DNA of 64,000 nt from Bacteroidales bacterium (lineage in GTDB: Bacteria > Bacteroidota > Bacteroidia > Bacteroidales > Dysgonomonadaceae), in the NCBI GenBank assembly GCA_012838585.1, contig DUPB01000045.1, positions 1 through 64,000 of the forward strand. Direction: 5' to 3'. This document shows, one piece after another, positions 24,795 through 32,752 of this stretch. A model generated the notes under the pieces. The model searched no databases. It saw nothing but the letters and a program-made list of their open reading frames with translations, and was not told the origin of the DNA. Position numbers and translations under genes: made by a program. Numbering within the stretch: the first letter of the stretch is position 1; every line of letters begins with the position of its first letter.

Positions 24795-26440
24795 TAACGT
24801 ATGTTAGTAAAAGGTTAAATGTAAAGCTCATAAAGTTGAAAGCTCTATTTAGACATATTATCAACCTAACTCTTATTAGTGGGTTAATCTTGCTGGCTTC
24901 TTGTATAAGGGAGCAGTTCGATATTGATACCTCTGTACAAGATGAGGGTGATGTCTATATGACTTTCCAGGTGAGTTTCAACTCCAATAAACCAACCACC
25001 CGGGCGCAGGGAACAACCCCATCGATAAACAGCGATGCTGATGACCGGGAAGATTACGTGGATAAGCTGGCGGTACTGGTATTTGAAACCGGGACAAACG
25101 GCGCCAAAGTAGCCGAGGAGTACACCAGTGCCTCTTTCTTTATTATGAAGCTAAAGGCGGGAACCTACGATTTTTACTTTATCACCAACTATCCCGATAC
25201 AGATGATGCACTTAAAGCGAAAACCAAATCGGAGATTGATTTGTACCTTCAAGCTACTGCCCAGTTTAGCTCGTTTCAGGGAGCAAAAAGCCCTAACCCG
25301 CTTTTCCCTATGGCACGCGTATATCGTAGCCAAGTAGTGGCGGAGGGAGGCACATACGCCAACCCCACACCTTTTAAACCCAACGTGGGCAACGAGGCCG
25401 ATAAGCAGTTGAAGCCGGTCAGCCTTTTTGGAAAAGACTACCAGGGTGCAACGGAACAGAACACCATCAACCTTATTCGCGCCAATGCCAAAATTGAGCT
25501 TAACATCAGCGGCGAAGGAAAAACCGATATCGCTAAAATTGAATATGTGAACGCTGCGAAAAACTGGACGTTTGCTCAATTGGCCGAAACATCTTTGCCC
25601 AGCCAAGTATTGCTGACTACCCCTTTGGAGTTTGATTTTACCAAGCCTGCTACGACAGACTTCACAACCAAACTTTATGTTCCAGAACGGCTGTTTGCCA
25701 CAAACGAAGATAAAGGGTGGAACAGAGATGCTGCCACAAATACCGATGAACCGATTGGAGCAGTTAACTATATTCAAATTACAATGAATGGCGGTAAGGT
25801 GTATAAAATACCGGTTATATCCAACGGACCCACCCCGGGAAGTGGCACTAACTACCTCACGTTTGCCCGCGATAACACCTTGGCTCAATACAATATAATC
25901 CGCAACCATCACTACCTGTTCGATATCAACGTGCCTGCCGATGGTAAGGAGATTGACCTCACACTACAGGTGATGCCCTGGACATTGGTAGAGTCACAGC
26001 TTGACTTTGTACGCCCGGAGTACACCATTCAGGTTTCACGAGATGGAGTGGAATCATTGCAAGATCTCTTTACTGAGGTGGAGTTGAAAGACGATATTAT
26101 AACAAATCTACCCACTTCTGTAAATATCACGTTTAGCATCACGGCACCCGTTGGTACACTCTGGACAGCTTCCATCTCCAATGGGTTGGAATTTAAAATG
26201 ACCGGTACTACCACCAGCGGGATTGTGGACGGCACCGGCACGGAGTACACATTTACCATCACACCTCGTGAACCTTTTGACAAGACACCTCGCTACACGG
26301 TATTTTATATTGTAGTGGACGGTAAGGAACTGTTCTTAGGCTTTAAGGATAACGGTACAGGCACCTTAATCCCAGATTGTCGTTATGTGGGCGACGGCCC
26401 CGCGGCGAGATGGAAATTTAAGCAAACCATGGGGATATAA
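24791..26440 (+). CDS. Accessory fimbrial subunit 1 (Mfa-like lipoprotein)
   Basis: The product has a lipoprotein signal (LLASC, Cys38 counting from the TTG start), then VQDEGDVYMTFQVSF and Arg71 in KPTTRAQG, matching the precursor layout of type V pilus subunits. The central part (YVDKLAVLVFE, LKAGTYDFYFITN, LIRANAKIELNI, RNHHYLFDINV, DLTLQVMPW) is the two-domain fimbrillin fold. After WTLVESQLDF a further beta-sandwich of about 145 residues follows, so it is longer than a plain subunit. No ATG precedes the signal; TTG 24791 overlaps the anchor gene stop, but a TTG near 24836 would also give a normal lipoprotein signal. Likely a tip or adaptor subunit. Confidence 0.8.
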   Translation: MITYVSKRLNVKLIKLKALFRHIINLTLISGLILLASCIREQFDIDTSVQDEGDVYMTFQVSFNSNKPTTRAQGTTPSINSDADDREDYVDKLAVLVFETGTNGAKVAEEYTSASFFIMKLKAGTYDFYFITNYPDTDDALKAKTKSEIDLYLQATAQFSSFQGAKSPNPLFPMARVYRSQVVAEGGTYANPTPFKPNVGNEADKQLKPVSLFGKDYQGATEQNTINLIRANAKIELNISGEGKTDIAKIEYVNAAKNWTFAQLAETSLPSQVLLTTPLEFDFTKPATTDFTTKLYVPERLFATNEDKGWNRDAATNTDEPIGAVNYIQITMNGGKVYKIPVISNGPTPGSGTNYLTFARDNTLAQYNIIRNHHYLFDINVPADGKEIDLTLQVMPWTLVESQLDFVRPEYTIQVSRDGVESLQDLFTEVELKDDIITNLPTSVNITFSITAPVGTLWTASISNGLEFKMTGTTTSGIVDGTGTEYTFTITPREPFDKTPRYTVFYIVVDGKELFLGFKDNGTGTLIPDCRYVGDGPAARWKFKQTMGI

Positions 26441-26484
26441 CATGGGCTTACGCACCGTACTATAAAAAGTGGAATCAGACAGAG

Positions 26485-28965
26485 ATGACAAGATTGTTAC
26501 AACATATCTCTTATTTAAGTTTCATCATAGCCTTTATGATGATGTGGGGATGTATTGGCGAAGAATTTGAGCTACATGACGATCTCCCTGTCCCTGAAGG
26601 GACCAAGGCTATTGAGCTTTGTTTGACGATAAGAAACAGCACCGAGGATCAGGCAGCTACCCGGGGAGTAAGCACGGAACCCGGAGACCATGACAAAGGG
26701 AGCTATGATGCCGCTACGTTAAATGAGAACAAGATAGATAAAATAGAGCTGTTTCTATTTGATGCAACCACTAAAAACCTGATTAAAAGCTTTGGAAACA
26801 CGACCGTTCAACGCCTTACTCCAAATGCCGACCCTACGCAAGCCGATAGCTACAAGGTACGGGTAGTGGTACCACAAAGTGAGGTGAATAATCTGGAAGG
26901 AAAGAGCGTCCATATCGTTGGCGTTATCAATGCCAAAGCAGATGTGGTTACCGGTGTTACCAAGCTGGCAGAGTTAGAGTTGAAGGTGCAAGACAATCTC
27001 AATGAGTTAGCTCAAACAACGGCTCAAACCAATTTTTTAATGGATGGAAGCCTGTCACCGGTAACGATTAATTGGGGAGCCAATGATCGTTTCATGGTTA
27101 CTCAAACATTGGGATTGCGTCGCGCATTAGCAAAGATCCGCTTGCGAATCACGGAGGTAAATGTGAAGGACTATTCCAATGGAATAGAGACACCTTATGA
27201 AATAGTGCATATAGACAACGATGAGACCAACCCCCAGGATATTTCTGTTAGGCTGTTGCACTATACCGAGAAAAGTTTTGTGATAGCAGGCAGCACTCCA
27301 TACGCCCCTACTGCATGGAAAGATACCGATTATAGGGCGATGACCTGGAAGGCGATGGTTGGTAAAACCAATTCTAACCCCGACCATCCGGATCAATTCC
27401 TGATGCACTTCCCCTTCTACTCCTACGAAAATAACTGGACAGGAGACTGGCTAAAAGAGAGCTATCTAACGGTTCGTATAAAGTTACGCCCTAAGTTTCT
27501 GGAAGATGGTACTACACCCAATACCGATGACCCCGGCGTTTATTACTACTACCGTTTCCCGGTAAATTACCGAATGCCGATGGACGGGATGGGAGCCGAA
27601 AAAATCAATCGTTTAGAGCGAAATCACCTCTACGATATCGTTACTACCATTGCCGAGCTGGGCAGCCTGGATGAAGATACACCTATGGAGGTAACCTCGC
27701 ATATAGCCATAGAGCCTTGGATTACGGGTGATGTGATAGATGGCACCATGGATGAAGCGCACTACCTGGTGGTAAAAGAGCTTACACCGATAATGGCTAA
27801 CGATGCCACTCGCGAAATAGACTATGTTTCCAGTCTACCTGTGAATATCACCATTAACGAAGCTTACTATAATTATTTCGATATGCGGGGCGACTTCTTC
27901 AAGGTGGTGTTTACATTTGATGGCACCAATGGAATCAAGAGGACTTACAAAAACAATGTTCTCCAAAGTACCGAAACAGTTTCTCCTGCTTTTGATGGCT
28001 CGACTGTCGAAGTGGCTCCTGAAGGGACACATTTAAAGGATGGCAAGTTGATAGTAACCCATACCATACCGAATAACTACACCCCTTTCTATATCAAGTT
28101 TACCGTTTCGCAACAGGGGGGAGGGCTTACCCAAGAGGTATTTGTTACCCAATATCCACCCATCTATATCACGGGGCGAGAATCCATTGGTTTCCGACCT
28201 ACTGAGGGGGATATTGCAGCAGCTCGCCCCTATGCCGACTTTCGTCATCACAGCACCTTGGGTATAATGGCTACATATCAAGGAGAAAGTACTCAAAGCG
28301 CTCAAAGAAACGATGTCTTTAACCGGGTAACCTCCAAAGTACCTACTGATGCCTTTTTAATAGGGAATCCGGTAGATGCAAATGGTTTAACGAAATCAGA
28401 TGCCGCAAGCAACAACATGGTCTCACCGGAGTTTATTATTGCCACCCAACATGGTATGTCTTTTGCAGTTCCCCAGAAAGATGGTGGGGCAACACAATAC
28501 CTAAATCCTACTTACGCATCTGGTTATGGTCCTTATGCAGTACCATCACTTTACCCAGATAATGTACCTTATAGGGGGAATAGTCCAGGTGGATCAACCC
28601 ATTACTATAGATCCTATACACATGCACAGAATCGGTGCTCTAACTATTTTGAAGGTGAATATGGTATCGATGGTGATTATGTGGAGCATTATAAAACTCC
28701 TGGAAGTAACTATTGGCAAACAAGAACAGTTCGTAAAACCTTTAAGTACCAAGGAAGATGGCGTATTCCTACATTGGCGGAAGCAAAGCTAATTGACCAG
28801 ATACAGGATGACCCCAATACACTTACCAAGGGACTGATGTATGGGACAAACTATTGGACAGCGAAAGATGGTACGGCCTATAATTTTAGAGACAACGTAG
28901 AGTTTACTTCTAACTCTTCATATGTCCGCTGTATTTTCGATACCGCCCATTTAGATGACAAGTAA
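26485..28965 (+). CDS. Fimbrial tip subunit with FISUMP/lectin-like C-terminal domain
   Basis: The 826-residue lipoprotein precursor has lipobox MWGC (Cys23) and Arg60 in QAATRGVST. Residues about 40-420 are a fimbrillin-type two-domain part (KIDKIELFLFDATTK, LRRALAKIRLRI, RLERNHLYDIVTTI). A beta-rich DUF4906-like stretch (about 430-560) follows, ending FVTQYPPIYITG. The final part (about 580-826) has many Tyr, Asn and Gly residues and ends with GRWRIPTLAEAKLIDQIQ, MYGTNYWTAKDG and SSYVRCIF, the wording of FISUMP/Lcl domains related to C-type lectins. This suggests the adhesive tip of the pilus. It overlaps the next gene's upstream codons by 11 bases. Confidence 0.8.
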   Translation: MTRLLQHISYLSFIIAFMMMWGCIGEEFELHDDLPVPEGTKAIELCLTIRNSTEDQAATRGVSTEPGDHDKGSYDAATLNENKIDKIELFLFDATTKNLIKSFGNTTVQRLTPNADPTQADSYKVRVVVPQSEVNNLEGKSVHIVGVINAKADVVTGVTKLAELELKVQDNLNELAQTTAQTNFLMDGSLSPVTINWGANDRFMVTQTLGLRRALAKIRLRITEVNVKDYSNGIETPYEIVHIDNDETNPQDISVRLLHYTEKSFVIAGSTPYAPTAWKDTDYRAMTWKAMVGKTNSNPDHPDQFLMHFPFYSYENNWTGDWLKESYLTVRIKLRPKFLEDGTTPNTDDPGVYYYYRFPVNYRMPMDGMGAEKINRLERNHLYDIVTTIAELGSLDEDTPMEVTSHIAIEPWITGDVIDGTMDEAHYLVVKELTPIMANDATREIDYVSSLPVNITINEAYYNYFDMRGDFFKVVFTFDGTNGIKRTYKNNVLQSTETVSPAFDGSTVEVAPEGTHLKDGKLIVTHTIPNNYTPFYIKFTVSQQGGGLTQEVFVTQYPPIYITGRESIGFRPTEGDIAAARPYADFRHHSTLGIMATYQGESTQSAQRNDVFNRVTSKVPTDAFLIGNPVDANGLTKSDAASNNMVSPEFIIATQHGMSFAVPQKDGGATQYLNPTYASGYGPYAVPSLYPDNVPYRGNSPGGSTHYYRSYTHAQNRCSNYFEGEYGIDGDYVEHYKTPGSNYWQTRTVRKTFKYQGRWRIPTLAEAKLIDQIQDDPNTLTKGLMYGTNYWTAKDGTAYNFRDNVEFTSNSSYVRCIFDTAHLDDK

Positions 28966-28990
28966 ACTACAAAGAACGTTTAAGCCAAAT

Positions 28991-31549
28991 ATGATAAAGA
29001 AAACAACATATTGGATCACCATACTCACGGTCGCACTGGGACTCTTCGCCACATCGTGCATTCACGACAACGTCATCAATGAGATGGAGGAAGAGGTTGA
29101 GGTTGCCGCGCCGTCAGCCGAAGGCAAACGGTTTAAAGTTACCATGGGGCTGCAAGCTGACGATCTGAACAAGGTACAACTTCGTTCGGGCGGCGTGGAA
29201 ACACTTGATGGCGTTACTTCACTAAGGCTCTTGGTCTTTGACGAGAACCAGAAGTTCCTCTATAGCGAAGATGCTGTGCTGGGAAATACAACCACCAACG
29301 TGCCTACAGCGAACGAATCCTACCTGCCTGATGCCCAAAAAGGAAACATTTCCGAGATAAAGCAGTTTACTGTCTCACTAATCAAAAGCAGTCAAAAAAG
29401 GTATATCCACTTTATTGCCAACCACAAATGGGTTGGATTCACGCAGGACTATTTCGCGGTGGGCAAATCAGCCGGTGAAATGTTGACCGATCCAAAGTTC
29501 ACCACTACACTGCCCGGCTTGGATGGCACCAACCCGGTGGATGCCTTTGATCCCATGTGGTCGGTAGTGGAAGTACCGGCATTAGACGATAATACGTTCA
29601 ACGGAAAAGTGGTGAAACTGTTGCGCAACTACGCCAAGATATCGGTAGCATATAACGCGGGTACGCAAGACCCGAACGAAGGCTCGTTCATACTCCAAGG
29701 CTTTGCCGTGGGTAACGTGATGAAAACAGGGTCAATAGTTCCTTTCCGGACAGAAAACTACCTCTACTACTTCGATTTTCCACCCAACACGCCTACCGTT
29801 CCCGCCAACGCCGAGATTATAGATGCAAGTGAGATAGAACCAAATTTCTTTATTCCTTCATCTCAATCTTTTAACCTTTTTGAGAAGGGCACCGACGAAG
29901 GTAAAATAGCATTTGTACTTATAAAAGGAGAACGTACGAATAGAAACGGTACGTCACTGGGTGTTCGCTACTACAAGGTGGACTTGATTACACGAAAGGC
30001 GATAGACCAAAACGACCCCAATAAGGTGATTAGCGCGTATTTCCCTATCCTTCGAAACAGACACTACCAGGTAAATATTGCCAGCGTTAACTCCGACGGT
30101 TTCGCTACCATAGCAGATGCCATTCAAGCCCCCGCGGGGAATAATATTTTCTCATCGGTGGAGTTGAAAGATTTTGAGCATGTCTCTGACGGACAGAAAA
30201 GCCTTGTGGTTTCACCCATCCAGCAGGTTTTGGTAACGCCGGGTACCTATTCTTTCAGTACTAACTATATGTCAGGGACGACTGATTTAAGGAATTATCT
30301 CAGGTATTATCCCACGTGGGATACTGCTACTGACAACTATTTAGGTGCCCTGACCGGGACTCCCGACGGCTTTACGGTGGAGGTAAAGGCAATCCCGCCT
30401 GACGCGGTACTGGACTACTCGGTAGAAGTGGTAGCGTTGCGATATTCCGGCACTCCCGCTACCCCCGTGGACGGTATTTCAGGTGCCACCACGCCAATCC
30501 TTAGACAGGTACGCCTCACCTTGCGCCCCCCGTTCGAGTTTAACGCGGTTTTACATCCAAAAGAAACAGGTACAAATTACCGCACCTTGGAGTTTGATGT
30601 ACCTAAAGCCATACCCTCTACTTTGGTGCCTTTCAATGTCTTGATCGAGACTTCGGAGATGACACCGGTCAATGCAGGTGAGGATAATAAGGTGATTCTT
30701 GTCTATAAAGATGGCAAAACCTATTACCAATATACGGTAACCCAAGCTGACTATACAGCAGGGAAGGCGCAGATTCCCTTTAAGATGAACACATCGGATG
30801 GCGAAACTACCAAGCCGATTCACCTGACTTCGGGATTCTACAATAAGCAAACGTTACTGGCGGAGGCTATTGAATACACTACTACTGATTTAATATTGAA
30901 GTATGCACGACCGGATGGGGCTACTCCTATGGTGCCGCTAACTTCTGTATTTACCTTTACATTTGATGGTGTTGACTACACAACGGAAGAACTGTTTACA
31001 GCGTATAATATGACTTTCACAACAGGAGGTTCCGATGGCTATTTTAAGATGAGTGCACCCAACAGCTTCATTTCGGCTAACGGGAACGAGAACTTCACCA
31101 TAACCACAGAGGTGCTTAAAACCTCCAGTTACGGACATGTAAAGTACACGGTATCCAGCACCAAAACGCTTAACGAATGGGCTTCCACGGGAAATACCAA
31201 TACCGCGACGCTAGAACCTCAAGCAATAGAGATTACCGGAAGGATAAGAGCGCGGACTTACTACAACCAAGGATATTATCAGACAACACTGAACTTAGAG
31301 TACTTGTACCTATATGGTTTTAATCCACAGGTCAACATAACTAGTTTTATTAACATAAGCCCACGACAATATTACCAAGATGGGTGGTATGGCTATCCAT
31401 ACACTCTTACATTAAATAGAGATACCGCTAATTTCCCCGGGGTTGGCTTCCCGAACAACTCGCTCTATTTCTGGTACAATGGTGATTGGAGGGATTATAA
31501 AGATTGGAATGGTTTGGAAAGTTCCACAGACTTCCTTCTTACCATATAG
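28991..31549 (+). CDS. Large fimbrial tip/accessory lipoprotein
   Basis: I start the gene at ATG 28991 (MIKKTTYWITILTVALG then ATSC, lipobox Cys23 in this numbering), since an earlier in-frame ATG at 28955 lies inside the previous gene and would place 12 polar residues before the signal. An acidic stretch and Arg65 in VQLRSGG follow, a possible processing site though less typical than the TTR sites of the others. The fimbrillin part contains VTSLRLLVFDENQKF, VKLLRNYAKISVAY and PILRNRHYQVNI. The rest is a chain of beta domains ending in a Tyr/Trp-rich region. It is the last gene; a terminator follows at 31557. Function as a second tip or stalk protein is inferred. Confidence 0.78.
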   Translation: MIKKTTYWITILTVALGLFATSCIHDNVINEMEEEVEVAAPSAEGKRFKVTMGLQADDLNKVQLRSGGVETLDGVTSLRLLVFDENQKFLYSEDAVLGNTTTNVPTANESYLPDAQKGNISEIKQFTVSLIKSSQKRYIHFIANHKWVGFTQDYFAVGKSAGEMLTDPKFTTTLPGLDGTNPVDAFDPMWSVVEVPALDDNTFNGKVVKLLRNYAKISVAYNAGTQDPNEGSFILQGFAVGNVMKTGSIVPFRTENYLYYFDFPPNTPTVPANAEIIDASEIEPNFFIPSSQSFNLFEKGTDEGKIAFVLIKGERTNRNGTSLGVRYYKVDLITRKAIDQNDPNKVISAYFPILRNRHYQVNIASVNSDGFATIADAIQAPAGNNIFSSVELKDFEHVSDGQKSLVVSPIQQVLVTPGTYSFSTNYMSGTTDLRNYLRYYPTWDTATDNYLGALTGTPDGFTVEVKAIPPDAVLDYSVEVVALRYSGTPATPVDGISGATTPILRQVRLTLRPPFEFNAVLHPKETGTNYRTLEFDVPKAIPSTLVPFNVLIETSEMTPVNAGEDNKVILVYKDGKTYYQYTVTQADYTAGKAQIPFKMNTSDGETTKPIHLTSGFYNKQTLLAEAIEYTTTDLILKYARPDGATPMVPLTSVFTFTFDGVDYTTEELFTAYNMTFTTGGSDGYFKMSAPNSFISANGNENFTITTEVLKTSSYGHVKYTVSSTKTLNEWASTGNTNTATLEPQAIEITGRIRARTYYNQGYYQTTLNLEYLYLYGFNPQVNITSFINISPRQYYQDGWYGYPYTLTLNRDTANFPGVGFPNNSLYFWYNGDWRDYKDWNGLESSTDFLLTI

Positions 31550-31556
31550 CTTCAAA

Positions 31557-31586
31557 GAGCCACCTTTTTTGGGTGGCTCCTTTTTT
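31557..31586 (+). terminator. Terminator of pilus operon
   Basis: GAGCCACC (31557-31564), loop TTTTTTGG/G, GGTGGCTC (31572-31579), then C and T6 (31581-31586). A textbook intrinsic terminator 8 bases after the last pilus gene. Confidence 0.92.
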
Positions 31587-31690
31587 ATCTCCTCACGAAG
31601 GTAGTATTAATAAGGTATGCCCTGTGTTTACCGAGTATAATATCCAACATTCTCGCTTGAGCTTAGATAATATTTAGGACTGGTACACTG

Positions 31691-31728
31691 CAAAAACGCC
31701 GACTGCCCATAAATCGAAGCAGTCGGCG
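31691..31728 (-). terminator. Terminator of the OmpA/OMP operon
   Basis: CGCCGACTGC (31697-31706) and GCAGTCGGCG (31719-31728) form a 10-bp perfect stem; reading leftward it is followed by T5. It lies 30 bases beyond the stop at 31759 and faces the pilus terminator. Confidence 0.92.
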
Positions 31729-31758
31729 TCTCTTTCTATTGCGCCATATCATTTATCT

Positions 31759-32739
31759 TTAATCGCCCAACGACAAGACAATATCTACCCGCCTACCGTA
31801 AAGCAACAGGTCTGACTCCTTATCTATTCCGGCCGTTTCCAAGACAATTCGCTCCGCCTTGATTCCCGCTTCGGTCAAATAATCACGAACCGATTCTGCA
31901 CGCTTACGCGATAACAATTCGTTGTAAACGGTGTTGCCCTCACGACTGGAGCTGCCTGAAAGGGTAGCGACCAATCCACTATTTCTCTCCATGATGGCAA
32001 CAATCTCATCCAGCGCCCTCTTGCCTTCGCTCGTCAATGCGGCAGACGAAACGGCAAAGAAAACCTGCGACTTGAAACGGTCGAAAGCAGGTTGAACACG
32101 CTGAGCAGGTTGAATAACCTGGGCTGGCAGGAAGAGTGGTTTACGAACGGCAGCCTGCTCGGGCACGAAAAGCGAGTCAGCAACAACCAAATCACCTGGG
32201 GCATCGGCAATCGGCAGGGCCGCGACTTGTAACGCCGCCACGTTAACGAGCCGCTGCAGGCTATCGAGTTGAAACGAGAGCGATTGAATCATCAACTGCA
32301 ACGAATCGGTTCGTCCAGAACTGTCTTCGGGCATCCCTTGAAACGTGCCCGGGTAGTGCCCGGCACCAAGCTGCCTTTGAACCCCGGCAGCACCAGGCTG
32401 TAACGGGTAATAATAGGGAACCGACACATCACGCGTTCGGTCAATCACGAGGCTGTTCTGTCCCCCCACCCCCGTTGGCTTCAATCCCAGGTAAAGAGAA
32501 AGATCCAATATCATCTTCTCAAGGCGGTCTAAGCGGTATTGCAGTGCTTGCTCTTCTACCCGCGGACGAGCTTTCTGCTCTTCCATATCCCACACCGCAT
32601 CTGATATTTGGCGTAACGCGTCCATCAACTCCTGCTTGTCTATCACCAGCTCCTTGGACGGGGAGACTTCCTGAGCCCCCGTTGGCAAGATGCCCGCGAC
32701 AATGAATGCGCACACCAAGAAAAAGATCACTTTTTTCAT
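31759..32739 (-). CDS. OmpA-domain envelope protein with coiled coil
   Basis: A signal peptide (about 1-22) leads to a predicted coiled coil (about 30-85, LMDALRQISDAVWDMEEQK), a Pro/Gly/Gln-rich region with another short heptad stretch (about 148-170), and a C-terminal OmpA-like domain (about 222-326) containing FFAVSSAALTSEGKRALDEI and YNELLSRKRAESVRDYL. The domain normally binds peptidoglycan through an Asp in GxTD and an Arg in the LSxxRA helix. Here the Arg is kept, but the Asp position reads Ser (SGSSSREG), as in the ASPEG-type OmpA domains frequent in Bacteroidetes. No beta-barrel of its own is present. It is 13 bases after the barrel protein gene and probably works with it. Confidence 0.87.
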   Translation of the reverse strand: MKKVIFFLVCAFIVAGILPTGAQEVSPSKELVIDKQELMDALRQISDAVWDMEEQKARPRVEEQALQYRLDRLEKMILDLSLYLGLKPTGVGGQNSLVIDRTRDVSVPYYYPLQPGAAGVQRQLGAGHYPGTFQGMPEDSSGRTDSLQLMIQSLSFQLDSLQRLVNVAALQVAALPIADAPGDLVVADSLFVPEQAAVRKPLFLPAQVIQPAQRVQPAFDRFKSQVFFAVSSAALTSEGKRALDEIVAIMERNSGLVATLSGSSSREGNTVYNELLSRKRAESVRDYLTEAGIKAERIVLETAGIDKESDLLLYGRRVDIVLSLGD

Positions 32740-32752
32740 ACGATTATTTCAT

